In this document: positions 27,029-36,741 of the stretch, in pieces | Numbering within the stretch: the stretch's first letter is position 1 | How the letters are laid out: each line of letters opens with the position of its first letter | Origin: Mesorhizobium sp. J8 | GTDB lineage: Bacteria; Pseudomonadota; Alphaproteobacteria; Rhizobiales; Rhizobiaceae | NCBI RefSeq assembly: GCF_016591715.1 | Contig: NZ_AP024109.1 | Location: 2,418,001 to 2,482,000 of the forward strand | Length of the DNA stretch: 64,000 nucleotides | Reading direction: 5' to 3' | Program-made: the position numbers and the translations under genes | The notes under the pieces: generated by a model | Database searches by the model: none | Seen by the model: the letters and a program-made list of their open reading frames with translations, nothing else | What the model was told of the DNA's origin: nothing

Positions 27029-28957
27029 TCAACTCGTATGCGCGACGAGCTTGTCCACAGTCTCGGGGAAGAAGTCTGGCGCCGAGTGGCGCTTGCCGAA
27101 CATCATGTCGTACTGGATGAGCCGGAAATCGTTGATCTTCGGATCGATCTGTTTCTGCCTCGCCCAATCCGGCGTCGCTGCGCCCGCGGGCGACAGGAGC
27201 AGGTTGCGGTCGACCACCCGGTAATGCTCGCGCAGCGCGCCGAGGAAGCCGGTGTAGTAGGGGTGGGTGATGCCGGCCGTGGTCAGGATGTGGTAGGGCA
27301 GGAAGGCCGGGCTGACCGAGCCCAGGTTCTGCACCGGGCCGGAGCGGTTCGACCAGATGACCAGCGGCGTGTCGTGGTGCTCGAGCGCGGCGTCGGCGTT
27401 CGGCTCCTTGCGCGGCGCGACATTGTCCTTCAGGAAGCCGGTCTCGACATAGACGGGTCCGAGCGGCGGCAGGTGGTCGCCGAAGAAAGCGATGATGGTC
27501 GGCCGCTCACGCTTCTTCGCCCAGTCGATCAGCCGCAGCAGGCCGCGGTCGGCGTCGGCCGAGCCCTCGGCATAGGAAAGCAGCGATTCCCGCGCCCAGG
27601 AGCTGATCGGCGCGTCGACCGAATGCGTCGGATTGTAGTACCGGTAGGGCTCGTAGGGCCCGTGGTTCTGCAGGCTGACGGCGAACAGGAACACCGGGTC
27701 TTCGCTGGCGTCCGCCTCTCGGATGATCTCGTCGGTCATCGCAGCGTCGGAGGCCAGAGGCCCACGCTTCTCCATCGGCGGCAACGTCTCTTCCGAGCGG
27801 AAGTCGTTGAAGCCGAAATCGGCATAGACGGCGCCGCGGTTCCAGAACCAGTTGGTGCCGGGGTGGATGGCGCGCGCCCTATAACCCTCGCTCTTCAGGA
27901 AGGTCGCCAGCGAGGGCGTCGGGGTGCGCACATATTGCTGGTAGGGGATCGAGCCGGCCGGCAGGAAGGCGTTCGAGAAGCCGGTCAGCGCCTCGAATTC
28001 GATATTGGCGGTCATGCCGCCGAATTCGGGCGAGAACATCGAGCCGGAGCGCAGGGCGCGCACCGTCGGGATCGGGTCGGGCTTGATGCTGACGCCGGGC
28101 AGTTGCGTCGGATCCCAGAAGGATTCGCTCATCACCACGACGATATCCGGCTTCTCGTCCGGCACCGAAGCGGCGACGTCGGGGCGCTGGATCGCGTCCA
28201 TCGTCTTTTGCGAATAGCCGGGGGGCGCCGAGACATGCGCCATCGGCACGTTCATCGCGAAGGCCAGCGCAAAGCCGTTGGAGGCATAGTTCTCCTTCTG
28301 GTCCCACATGATAGGGATGATCTGCAGCCGGTCGCGCGTCCACGAGAAGGTGGCGTAGTCCATGATCGAGACGAAGAAGGCGAGCAGCGGCACGGCAAGC
28401 GCCAGCCGCGCCAGACGGCCTTTGCGGCTGAGGATCGGCACACGCCGGCGCCAGGTCCGCCAGCAATAGACGAGCAGCGTCAGGCCGCCGATGATGGCCG
28501 CGGCCAGCATGATGGCCGTCCACGGCCGTTCGCGCACCAGAAGCGGCATCAGCGCCACGATCTGGCGGGCGAACAGGAAATCCGTCGGATAGAGCGGGTC
28601 GCCCAGATAATGCGATTTCTGGTGGCCGACAAAGGCAAGCGCCAGCGTCAGCGGCGCCACGATCATCAGGCTCTGGTGGCTGCGGCCCAGTATGGCGTCA
28701 AGTCCGACCAGCACCAGCGCGAAGACGACGATGGTGGTCCAGCCCGGCTTGAAGGGCTGCAGGAAGAAATCGACCGTGCCGAAGAAATCGCCGCGCACGA
28801 TCCATTCGATCGCGAAGACGAGCAGGCCCGCCGCCAGAACTGTAGTCAGGCCGTAACGTACGGTCGGCCAGGCTCGTCCGGGCAGATAGCCGGTGGACGG
28901 ATCGTCTTCCAAAAAGCCCGGCACGGGCTTGGCCGCGCCTTTTCTGATCCTTGCCAC
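27029..28957 (-). CDS. LTA-synthase-family phosphotransferase (sulfatase fold)
   Basis: The 642-aa product has four or five N-terminal membrane helices (to about residue 200) and a periplasmic sulfatase-fold domain. MSESFWDPT holds a metal-binding Glu (about 278), GGMTANIEFEALTG holds the nucleophile Thr (about 316), and FFGDHLPPLG has the metal-binding Asp-His. The GTG start is chosen for GGGGGAA eight nt upstream; another GTG at 29002 would add 15 aa. In Gram-negatives this family transfers phosphoglycerol or phosphoethanolamine, for example to periplasmic cyclic glucans. The exact substrate is not known here. Confidence 0.87.
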   Translation of the reverse strand: MARIRKGAAKPVPGFLEDDPSTGYLPGRAWPTVRYGLTTVLAAGLLVFAIEWIVRGDFFGTVDFFLQPFKPGWTTIVVFALVLVGLDAILGRSHQSLMIVAPLTLALAFVGHQKSHYLGDPLYPTDFLFARQIVALMPLLVRERPWTAIMLAAAIIGGLTLLVYCWRTWRRRVPILSRKGRLARLALAVPLLAFFVSIMDYATFSWTRDRLQIIPIMWDQKENYASNGFALAFAMNVPMAHVSAPPGYSQKTMDAIQRPDVAASVPDEKPDIVVVMSESFWDPTQLPGVSIKPDPIPTVRALRSGSMFSPEFGGMTANIEFEALTGFSNAFLPAGSIPYQQYVRTPTPSLATFLKSEGYRARAIHPGTNWFWNRGAVYADFGFNDFRSEETLPPMEKRGPLASDAAMTDEIIREADASEDPVFLFAVSLQNHGPYEPYRYYNPTHSVDAPISSWARESLLSYAEGSADADRGLLRLIDWAKKRERPTIIAFFGDHLPPLGPVYVETGFLKDNVAPRKEPNADAALEHHDTPLVIWSNRSGPVQNLGSVSPAFLPYHILTTAGITHPYYTGFLGALREHYRVVDRNLLLSPAGAATPDWARQKQIDPKINDFRLIQYDMMFGKRHSAPDFFPETVDKLVAHTS

Positions 28958-29234
28958 TCTGTTTTCCCCCGGCCCACGCAACACGCCTTCCACGCCCGTC
29001 ACGCTTCTGTCATCGAAGTGTCACGCAAAGCTAGCGCCTGTGGCGGAAATAAGAAGAGCCAGCAAACCAAACGTGAGCGGTTTTCATCAGGTGTGATCGC
29101 CAAAAAGCCTTTCGGAACAGGGAGTCGGCTACCTTTTCCGGCTGAAATGAGGGCCGAAGAGGCGCCCGCGGGCTTGACTTGGCCGTCCGCCTTGCGCCAG
29201 AGGCAGGGAAAAATCAGCCTCTGGAGTGACTTCA

Positions 29235-30176
29235 ATGGCCGTCGCATTCACCTTTCCGGGACAGGGCAGCCAGGCCGTCGGCATGGGCAAGGACCTCGCC
29301 GATCAATTCCCGGAAGCGCGCCGCGTCTTCGAGGAAGTGGACGCCGCGCTCGGCGAAAACCTGTCGAAATTGATCTGGGAAGGGCCGGAAGAGACGCTCA
29401 CCCTGACCGCCAACGCCCAGCCGGCGCTGATGGCGGTGTCGCTGGCGGCGATGCGGGCGCTCGAGGCGCGCGGCTTCTCGTTGAAGGACAAGGTGGCCTA
29501 TGTGGCCGGCCATTCGCTGGGTGAATATTCCGCGCTTGCCGCGGCCGGCTTCGTTTCGGTGGGCGACGCCGCCAGGCTTTTGCGCACCCGCGGCAACGCC
29601 ATGCAGGCTGCGGTGCCGGCGGGCGAGGGCGCCATGGCTGCCATCATCGGGCTGGAGCAGGCCGATGTCGAAGCGGCGTGCTTGGAGGCGGCCAAGGGCT
29701 CCGTCTGCCAGGTCGCCAACGACAATGGCGGCGGCCAGCTGGTGATTTCGGGCGCCAAGGCAGCCGTCGAACTGGCGGCTAGGCTGTGCACCGAAAAGGG
29801 CGCCAAGCGGGCGCTGATGCTGCAGGTTTCGGCTCCCTTCCACTCGGCGCTGATGGCGCCGGCGGCCGAGATCATGCGCGAGGCGCTGGCCGGTGTGGCG
29901 AAGCAGGCGCCCGTGGTTCCGGTCGTCTCCAACGTGACGGTGACGCCGACCAGCGACCCGGACGAGATCGCCCGCCGCCTTGTCGAGCAGGTGACCGGCC
30001 GCGTGCGCTGGCGCGAGACGGTGGAATGGTTCGGCGCCAATGGCGTGTCGACGCTTTACGAGGTCGGCGCCGGCAAGGTGTTGTCGGGCCTGGCGCGCCG
30101 CATCAACCGCGACATCGCCACCGGCGCCATCGGCACGTCGGCGGAAGTCGAGGCGGCGCTGGCGGAGTTGGGATGA
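29235..30176 (+). CDS. fabD: malonyl-CoA:ACP transacylase FabD
   Basis: FabD loads malonyl groups onto ACP for type II fatty-acid synthesis. The 313-aa product has FTFPGQGSQ at the N-terminus, the nucleophile in GHSLGEYSAL and the catalytic His in SAPFHSALM. The ATG at 29235 is chosen because GGAG lies 8 nt upstream; a GTG at 29226 is in frame. It opens the fab cluster but is separated from fabG by a toxin-antitoxin pair. Confidence 0.96.
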   Translation: MAVAFTFPGQGSQAVGMGKDLADQFPEARRVFEEVDAALGENLSKLIWEGPEETLTLTANAQPALMAVSLAAMRALEARGFSLKDKVAYVAGHSLGEYSALAAAGFVSVGDAARLLRTRGNAMQAAVPAGEGAMAAIIGLEQADVEAACLEAAKGSVCQVANDNGGGQLVISGAKAAVELAARLCTEKGAKRALMLQVSAPFHSALMAPAAEIMREALAGVAKQAPVVPVVSNVTVTPTSDPDEIARRLVEQVTGRVRWRETVEWFGANGVSTLYEVGAGKVLSGLARRINRDIATGAIGTSAEVEAALAELG

Positions 30177-30211
30177 TCATCAAAGCTTGAACTTTCAGCC
30201 TTAAGGCGATA

Positions 30212-30231
30212 CGTGAATACATGTATTCACG
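30212..30231. promoter_or_regulatory. 20-bp palindromic operator of the toxin-antitoxin pair
   Basis: CGTGAATACATGTATTCACG is a perfect 20-bp palindrome ending 9 bp before the antitoxin ATG and running into its SD (GGAGG). Type II antitoxins with ribbon-helix-helix folds bind such palindromes to autorepress their own operons. Confidence 0.75.
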
Positions 30232-30240
30232 GAGGTCTCC

Positions 30241-30462
30241 ATGCCGACATCCATCCGCCTGGCACCAGAGATTGAAGAACGCCTGGACTTTCTTGCCGCC
30301 AAGACCGGCCGCAGCAAAGCCTATTATCTGCGTGAACTCATTGAGCGCGGGCTCGAAGACGTGGAGGACTATTATCTTGCTGCCGAGGTGCTTGAGCGGA
30401 TCAGGCGAGGTGAGGAGGATGTCGTAAAGAGCGAGGATTTCTGGCGTGGCCTGGACGCTTGA
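30241..30462 (+). CDS. ribbon-helix-helix antitoxin (RelB-like)
   Basis: The 73-aa product opens with an RHH DNA-binding fold: beta strand MPTSIRLAPE, then EERLDFLAAKTGRSKAYYLRELIERGL, of which the helices after GRS are typical. The acidic C-terminal half (DVVKSEDFWRGLDA) would wrap the toxin. GGAGG precedes the ATG. It overlaps the toxin gene by 17 nt. Confidence 0.88.
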   Translation: MPTSIRLAPEIEERLDFLAAKTGRSKAYYLRELIERGLEDVEDYYLAAEVLERIRRGEEDVVKSEDFWRGLDA

Positions 30463-30712
30463 GTATGCTCGTTCGGCTCGCAAGTTTGTCGAGAAACTAG
30501 ACCCGCACACACGCAACCGCATCCGCGATTTCATCGAAAACCGACTTGCCGAGCTCGACAATCCGCGTGAGCTGGGCAAACCACTGAAAGGTCCGTTGGC
30601 GACATTCTGGAGATACCGAGTTGGGGACTACCGGATTATCTGCGATGTGCAAGACACGCGGCTGGTCATTCTTGTTGTGACGATCGGCCATCGAGGCGAC
30701 GTCTACAGATAG
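30446..30712 (+). CDS. RelE/ParE-superfamily toxin
   Basis: The 88-aa product has the RelE/ParE fold pattern: AWTLEYARSARKFVEKLD, then the GKPLKGPLATFWRYRVGDYR strand region with conserved Arg, and ILVVTIGHRGDVYR at the C-terminus, including the His/Arg pair typical of RelE. RelE members cut mRNA in the ribosome and ParE members poison gyrase. The RelE type is favoured by the terminal GHR.DVY motif. It is translationally coupled to the antitoxin. Confidence 0.88.
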   Translation: MAWTLEYARSARKFVEKLDPHTRNRIRDFIENRLAELDNPRELGKPLKGPLATFWRYRVGDYRIICDVQDTRLVILVVTIGHRGDVYR

Positions 30713-30749
30713 TCCGGCACCGTGATCCGTCCGATTGAAAGGGAACAAA

Positions 30750-31487
30750 ATGTTCGAACTGACTGGCCGCAAGGCGCTCGTCACCGGCGCATCTGGGGGC
30801 ATCGGCGAGGCGATCGCCAGGGTGCTGCACAGCCAGGGCGCCATCGTCGGCCTGCACGGCACCCGCGTGGAGAAGCTGGAGGCCTTGGCGGGCGAATTGG
30901 GCGACCGCGTAAAGCTGTTTCCGGCCGATTTGACCGACCGCGACGCGGTCAAGGCGCTGGGACAGAAAGCTGAGGCCGAGCTCGAGGGCGTCGATATCCT
31001 GGTCAACAATGCCGGCATCACCAAGGACGGGCTGTTCGTGCGCATGTCCGACGCCGATTGGGACTCCGTGATCGAGGTCAACCTCACCGCCGTGTTCCGG
31101 CTGACCCGCGAGCTCACCCATCCGATGATGCGCCGCCGCCATGGTCGCATCATCAACATCACCTCCGTGGTCGGCGTCACCGGCAATCCCGGCCAGACCA
31201 ATTACTGCGCCTCCAAGGCCGGCATGATCGGCTTTTCCAAGTCGCTGGCGCAGGAGATCGCCACCCGCAACATCACCGTCAACTGCGTCGCCCCGGGCTT
31301 CATCGAATCGGCCATGACCGACAAGCTCAACGACAAGCAGAAAGAGACGATCATGGCCGCGATCCCGACAAGGCGCATGGGCACCAGCGCCGAGGTCGCG
31401 TCCGCCGTCGCCTATCTTGCTTCCAATGAGGCGGCTTACGTCACCGGCCAGACCATTCATGTGAATGGCGGCATGGCGATGATCTAA
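30750..31487 (+). CDS. fabG: 3-oxoacyl-ACP reductase FabG
   Basis: FabG reduces 3-oxoacyl-ACP with NADPH. The 245-aa product has GASGGIG, NNAGIT, the catalytic Ser in INITSVVG and YCASKAG (here N-Y-C-A-S-K), and ends GQTIHVNGGMAMI. The ATG at 30750 follows AAAGGGAAC. Between fabD and this gene lies the toxin-antitoxin pair, so fabG may depend on read-through or on its own promoter. Confidence 0.96.
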   Translation: MFELTGRKALVTGASGGIGEAIARVLHSQGAIVGLHGTRVEKLEALAGELGDRVKLFPADLTDRDAVKALGQKAEAELEGVDILVNNAGITKDGLFVRMSDADWDSVIEVNLTAVFRLTRELTHPMMRRRHGRIINITSVVGVTGNPGQTNYCASKAGMIGFSKSLAQEIATRNITVNCVAPGFIESAMTDKLNDKQKETIMAAIPTRRMGTSAEVASAVAYLASNEAAYVTGQTIHVNGGMAMI

Positions 31488-31648
31488 GGGGGGTGATGAT
31501 CCAGGGGGAGGTCGGGACCGGGCGCCTGTGAAAACAGCCATTTCGGCTTGGACGCCCGTCATTTTTCGTGTAATGCGGCCCGCAACCCGGCGGTTCGGGC
31601 AAAAACCGGTCCTGTGGCGTTGCGTTGCCCGCAAGACCATCTTTCAGC

Positions 31649-31677
31649 TTGATTAGCGGCATTCCGCCCGCTAACGA
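31649..31677 (+). promoter_or_regulatory. putative acpP promoter with internal inverted repeat
   Basis: TTGATT (31649-31654) and TAACGA (31672-31677) are 17 bp apart, upstream of acpP. The spacer and hexamer edges form the inverted repeat TTAGCGG-CATTCCGC-CCGCTAA (31653-31674), which could be an operator. Confidence 0.4.
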
Positions 31678-31709
31678 AGATAGACAACTTAAGACGAGGA
31701 TTGCCCCAA

Positions 31710-31946
31710 ATGAGTGACACCGCAGAGCGCGTCAAGAAGATCGTCATCGAGCATCTCGGCGTCGATGCCGACAAGGTGACGGAGCAGGCGAGCTTCATCG
31801 ACGATCTGGGCGCGGACAGCCTCGACACGGTCGAACTCGTCATGGCGTTCGAAGAAGAATTCGGCGTCGAGATCCCGGACGATGCCGCCGAGACCATCCT
31901 CACCGTCGGCGACGCCGTGAAGTATATCGACAAGGCCTCGGCCTGA
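31710..31946 (+). CDS. acpP: acyl carrier protein
   Basis: The 78-aa acidic protein has the phosphopantetheine attachment Ser in [19 protein letters not shown]. It carries growing acyl chains in fatty-acid synthesis. The ATG follows GAGGATTGCCCCAA; a TTG three codons upstream is in frame but unlikely. It lies between fabG and fabF as in most proteobacteria, after a 222-bp gap that holds a promoter. Confidence 0.98.
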   Translation: MSDTAERVKKIVIEHLGVDADKVTEQASFIDDLGADSLDTVELVMAFEEEFGVEIPDDAAETILTVGDAVKYIDKASA

Positions 31947-31980
31947 GTTCTTTCGCAGGCATCACCGGGGAGGACCTGCG

Positions 31981-33243
31981 ATGAGGCGTGTCGTCGTCAC
32001 GGGCCTTGGCCTGCTTTCGCCGTTCGGCATGGGCGTCGAGCACAGCTGGCGGGAATTGCTGTCCGGCCGCAGCGCCTGCCGTCGCGTCACCGAATTCGAG
32101 GTGGACGATCTTGCCTGCAAGATCGCCCACATCATCCCGCGCGGCGACGGCTCGAACGGCACCTTCAATCCGGAGGCCGTGCTCGAGCCGAAGGAGCTGC
32201 GCAAGATCGGCGACTTCATTCTCTACGGCATCGCGGCCGCCGACGAGGCGCTGGCCGATTCCGGCTGGAAGCCTGAGACGCATGAGGACCAGTGCGCCAC
32301 CGGCGTGCTGATCGGCTCCGGCATCGGCGGCATCGACGGCATTGCCGAAAACGCGATGATCCTGAAGGATCGCGGCCCGCGCCGCATCAGTCCCTTCTTC
32401 ATCCCCGGACAGATCATCAACCTGGTTTCGGGCCAGGTCTCCATCCGTCACGGCCTGAAAGGCCCGAACCATGCGGTGGTCACCGCCTGCTCGACCGGCG
32501 CGCACGCCATCGGCGACGCGGCCCGGCTGATCATGTGGGGCGACGCCGACGTCATGGTGGCAGGCGGCGCCGAGGCGCCGATCACCCGGCTGTCGATCGC
32601 CGGCTTCGCCGCCTGCCGCGCGCTCTCCACCGAACGCAACGATGCGCCGGAGACCGCTTCGCGTCCCTATGACCGCGACCGCGACGGCTTCGTCATGGGC
32701 GAGGGCGCCGGCGTCGTCGTGCTGGAAGAGCTTGAGCACGCCAAGGCGCGCGGCGCCAAGATCTATGCGGAAGTCACCGGCTATGGACTGACCGGCGACG
32801 CCTACCACATCACCGCACCCGCCGAGGACGGCGACGGCGCCTTCCGCTGCATGACGGCGGCGCTGAACCGGGCGAAGCTTTCGCCGGCCGATGTCGATTA
32901 CATCAATGCCCATGGCACCTCGACCATGGCCGACACGATCGAGCTCGGCGCGGTCGAGCGGCTGGTCGGCAATGCCGCCTCGAAGATCTCGATGTCGTCG
33001 ACCAAGTCGTCGATCGGCCATCTTTTGGGCGCCGCGGGTGCCGCGGAAGCGATCTTCTCGATCCTCGCCATCCGCGACAACGTCGCTCCCGCCACCATCA
33101 ATCTCGACAATCCGGAACGCGAGACGGCGATCGATCTCGTGCCGAACAAGCCGCGCCAGCGTCAGATCGACGTCGCGCTGTCGAACTCCTTCGGCTTCGG
33201 CGGTACCAACGCCTCGCTCGTGTTCCAGCGTTACAATGGCTGA
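31981..33243 (+). CDS. fabF: 3-oxoacyl-ACP synthase II FabF
   Basis: FabF extends acyl-ACP with malonyl-ACP. The 420-aa product has the Cys-His-His triad: Cys170 in VVTACSTGAHAIG, His in NAHGTSTMADTIE, and His in SSIGHLLGAAGA. It lies 34 bp after acpP. GGGGAGGACCTGCG before the ATG is a strong SD. Confidence 0.97.
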   Translation: MRRVVVTGLGLLSPFGMGVEHSWRELLSGRSACRRVTEFEVDDLACKIAHIIPRGDGSNGTFNPEAVLEPKELRKIGDFILYGIAAADEALADSGWKPETHEDQCATGVLIGSGIGGIDGIAENAMILKDRGPRRISPFFIPGQIINLVSGQVSIRHGLKGPNHAVVTACSTGAHAIGDAARLIMWGDADVMVAGGAEAPITRLSIAGFAACRALSTERNDAPETASRPYDRDRDGFVMGEGAGVVVLEELEHAKARGAKIYAEVTGYGLTGDAYHITAPAEDGDGAFRCMTAALNRAKLSPADVDYINAHGTSTMADTIELGAVERLVGNAASKISMSSTKSSIGHLLGAAGAAEAIFSILAIRDNVAPATINLDNPERETAIDLVPNKPRQRQIDVALSNSFGFGGTNASLVFQRYNG

Positions 33244-33400
33244 GTAGCACCGGAGCAGCCGCACGGAGAGTGCGCGGTTTCACCTCCGGATTTGCTCGGA
33301 GACAGACTAATCGGCAGTCCGCCAACTGCCGTCATTTTTGCCAAATTCGCCCCTAGCTTTTCGGCGGGGGATTCGTTGCAAGATCAGACGGCAGGGCGTC

Positions 33401-34654
33401 ATGAACACTAATCCGAGTGACGGGGAATTCGGACGGCAAGGCGCGCAAGGGCCGATCGTGCCCAAGACCGCGGCCGAGGCGTTGCGTCCGGAAGCCGGCA
33501 CGCCGCCGCCGTCGAAGCGCTCGCGCGCCTCGCGCAGCCAGGTCGTCGTGTTCCTGAATTTCTTCCTCTCCCTGGTGATCCTGGTGGTGCTCGCCTCGGG
33601 AGCGGCGCTCTATTTCGGCATGCAGGCTTTCGTCGAGCCCGGTCCGTCCGCCAATGGCGACACCTTCATGATCAAGCCGAACACCGGCGTGCAGGAGATC
33701 GCCGACCAGCTCGAGCGCCGCAGCCTGATCAGCGATGCCCGCATCTTCCGTCTCGGCGTGCGCGCCACCGGAAATGAATCGGCGCTGAAGGCCGGCGAAT
33801 ACGCCATCAAGCCACGCGCCTCGATGCGCGACATCATGGAGCTCTTCAAGAGCGGCAAGTCGGTGATGTACTCGCTCACCATTCCCGAAGGGCTGACGGT
33901 CGAGCAGGCGCTGCAGCGCGTGGCCGAGCAGGAGGCGCTCACCGGCGACATGCCGGCGACCTTGCCGCCGGAGGGCAGCATCGCCACCGACACGCTGCGC
34001 TTCACCCGAGGCGCCACAAGGCAGCAGATGGTCGACAAGCTGATCGCCGACCAGAAGAAGCTGGTCGAGGACGTCTGGTCGCATCGAGCTCCCGACCTGC
34101 CGATCGCCAACATCAACGACTTCGTCACGCTCGCCTCGATCGTCGAGAAGGAAACGGGCAGGAGCGACGAGCGCTCGCGCGTCGCCGCGGTGTTCCTCAA
34201 CCGCCTGGCCAAGGGTATGCGGCTGCAGTCCGACCCGACCATCATCTACGGCCTGTTCGGCGGCAAGGGAAAGCCCGCCGACCGCCCGATCTATCAGTCG
34301 GATCTCGACAAGCAGACGCCTTACAACACTTACCTGATCAAGGGCCTGCCGCCGACGCCGATCGCCAATCCGGGCCGCGCGGCGCTCGAAGCGGTCGCCA
34401 ATCCGTCGAAGACCGACGACCTCTATTTCGTTGCCGACGGCAATGGCGGCCACGTCTTCGCAGCGACGCTGGAAGAGCACAACCAGAATGTCGCCCGCTA
34501 TCGGGCGCTGCAGAAGAAGCAGGCGGATACCGCCGCCAAGGCTTCCGGCCAGACGACGGCGCCGGCCGCTCCCGATGGCAACGCCGACGGCAATGATGCC
34601 GGCGACAATGGCGGCGGCGAAAACGGTGACGCCGGCGGCGACGCAGCGCAATAA
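33401..34654 (+). CDS. mltG: endolytic peptidoglycan transglycosylase MltG
   Basis: MltG cuts nascent glycan strands at the inner membrane. The 417-aa product has a cytoplasmic Pro-rich lead, one membrane helix (about 47-70), a LysM-like region, and the YceG catalytic domain with the Glu of LASIVEKETG. It ends in a Gly/Asn/Asp-rich low-complexity tail. Several upstream in-frame codons exist; MNTNPSDGEF follows GGCAGGGCGTC. Its position after fabF and before yicC-gmk is conserved in rhizobia. Confidence 0.94.
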   Translation: MNTNPSDGEFGRQGAQGPIVPKTAAEALRPEAGTPPPSKRSRASRSQVVVFLNFFLSLVILVVLASGAALYFGMQAFVEPGPSANGDTFMIKPNTGVQEIADQLERRSLISDARIFRLGVRATGNESALKAGEYAIKPRASMRDIMELFKSGKSVMYSLTIPEGLTVEQALQRVAEQEALTGDMPATLPPEGSIATDTLRFTRGATRQQMVDKLIADQKKLVEDVWSHRAPDLPIANINDFVTLASIVEKETGRSDERSRVAAVFLNRLAKGMRLQSDPTIIYGLFGGKGKPADRPIYQSDLDKQTPYNTYLIKGLPPTPIANPGRAALEAVANPSKTDDLYFVADGNGGHVFAATLEEHNQNVARYRALQKKQADTAAKASGQTTAPAAPDGNADGNDAGDNGGGENGDAGGDAAQ

Positions 34655-34661
34655 GCGCAAT

Positions 34662-34870
34662 GCATGTCGCCCAAAAGTGCGCAGCGGTTTTGGGACCACG
34701 ACATGCATCAAGAGAAGCATGTCGCCCAAAGTGCGCAGCGGTTTTGGGATAACGACATGCATCAAGAGAAGCATGTCGCCCAAAAGTGCGCAGCGGTTTT
34801 GGGACAACGACATGCATCAACAGAAGCTTGTCGCCCAAAAGTGCGTAGCGGTTTTGGATAACGCCTTGCA
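34662..34870. repeat. four tandem copies of a 54-55 bp palindromic element
   Basis: Units start at 34662, 34717, 34771 and 34826. Each reads GCATGTCGCCCAAAAGTGCG, then CAGCGGTTTTGGGA, an AACGACATGC arm and a CATCAAGAGAA linker. GCATGTCG pairs with CGACATGC, so each unit folds alone. Unit 2 lacks one A and unit 4 has decayed arms (GCTTGTCG / CGCCTTGC). The core matches the single element at 17166. The array fills most of the 353-bp gap between mltG and yicC. Confidence 0.92.
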
Positions 34871-35007
34871 CCTAGTCGAAGCACGCGTCCTTTGACGCGG
34901 GGCCGCATTCATGTTTTTAGGGGGCGCCGGCCGATCGTCCGGCGATTTCTGGGGCGCGCAGCGCTGGGCGACACGTGCCTTGGCTGCGACATGGGGACGA
35001 CAGGGTA

Positions 35008-35898
35008 ATGAGCCTGCAGAGCATGACCGGTTTTGCGCGGTCCGCCGCCGAGAGCGACGGCACCTCGATCGCCTGGGAGGTGAAATCGGTGAACGGCAAG
35101 AGCGCTGAAGTGAGGCTGAGATTGCCGCAGGGATTCGACCGGCTGGAGACGCCGGTCCGGCAGACCGTTCAGAAGCGTTTCGCGCGCGGCAATTTCCAGG
35201 CGACGCTGACCGTTGGCCGCGCCGCCGCAAGGCAAACCCAGCCGGTGGTCAACGAGGCCTTCCTCAAGGACCTGGCGGGGCTGGCGAAGCGTTTGCAAGA
35301 GCAATTCGGCACCCAGCCGGCCACCGCCGACGGCCTGCTCTCCCTGCGCGGGGTGCTCGACGTTCCCGAGCCGATAGAGACCGAGGAGGAGCGGGCGGCC
35401 CTCGATGCGGCGATCTTGTCGGCGCTCGAGGCGGCGCTTGGCGGGCTGGAACAGGCGCGCCGCGGCGAGGGCGCGGCACTTGGCGTACTGCTTGCCGGCC
35501 ATATCGACGCCATCGAGGCGCTGACATTGAAGGCCGAGGCCGATCCCTCGCGGGAGCCCGCCGCGATCCGCGAGCGCATCGCAGAGCAGTTGCGTCTGCT
35601 GATGGATGCCTCGGCCAATCTCGATGTCGTCCGGCTGCACCAGGAAGCGGCCTTCCTCGCCACCAAGGCCGACATCCGCGAGGAGATCGACCGGCTGAAG
35701 ACACATGTCGCCTCGGCCCGGGCGCTGCTCAAAAGCGGCGCCGCCGTTGGCCGCAAGCTCGATTTTCTCGCGCAGGAATTCAACCGCGAATCGAATACCT
35801 TATGCTCCAAGTCGAACGCCGCCGCGGTCACCGCGATCGGGCTGGAGCTCAAGGCGGTGGTCGACCAGTTTCGCGAGCAGGTCCAGAATCTGGAGTGA
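35008..35898 (+). CDS. yicC: YicC family endoribonuclease
   Basis: The 296-aa product starts [18 protein letters not shown], the YicC N-terminal signature, and ends with [14 protein letters not shown] and [12 protein letters not shown] motifs of the DUF1732 C-terminal domain. YicC proteins are RNases involved in mRNA and sRNA turnover. The ATG at 35008 follows GACAGGGTA. It is five bases from gmk, a conserved pairing. Confidence 0.94.
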   Translation: MSLQSMTGFARSAAESDGTSIAWEVKSVNGKSAEVRLRLPQGFDRLETPVRQTVQKRFARGNFQATLTVGRAAARQTQPVVNEAFLKDLAGLAKRLQEQFGTQPATADGLLSLRGVLDVPEPIETEEERAALDAAILSALEAALGGLEQARRGEGAALGVLLAGHIDAIEALTLKAEADPSREPAAIRERIAEQLRLLMDASANLDVVRLHQEAAFLATKADIREEIDRLKTHVASARALLKSGAAVGRKLDFLAQEFNRESNTLCSKSNAAAVTAIGLELKAVVDQFREQVQNLE

Positions 35899-35903
35899 CG
35901 GGA

Positions 35904-36578
<675 letters not shown>

Positions 36579-36584
36579 GCCTTT

Positions 36585-36735
36585 CCCTTCTCCCCTTGTG
36601 GGAGAAGGTGGATCGGCGCGATAGCGCCGAGACGGATGAGGGGTGTTCCAGCGGAGTGAGACGTTGGCTTTCCCTGGAGCACCCCTCATCCGTCGCCTTC
36701 GGCGACACCTTCTCCCACAAGGGGAGAAGGGAAGG
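36585..36735. repeat. inverted mosaic intergenic repeat between convergent genes
   Basis: CCCTTCTCCCCTTGTGGGAG at 36585 is matched by its reverse complement ending near 36731, with ATGAGGGGTG / CACCCCTCAT inside. It is the same family and arrangement as 2132-2320. It lies between the gmk and rsmA stops and probably forms the shared 3' structure. Confidence 0.85.
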
Positions 36736-36741
36736 GCGCAG

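Noticed and set aside
27038..29524. 828-codon plus-strand open frame
   Set aside because: It is antisense to the LTA-synthase-like gene and then overlaps fabD out of frame; composition is typical of a shadow.
34662..34870. CRISPR-like array
   Set aside because: Units are adjacent, palindromic and without unique spacers, and no cas genes are present.
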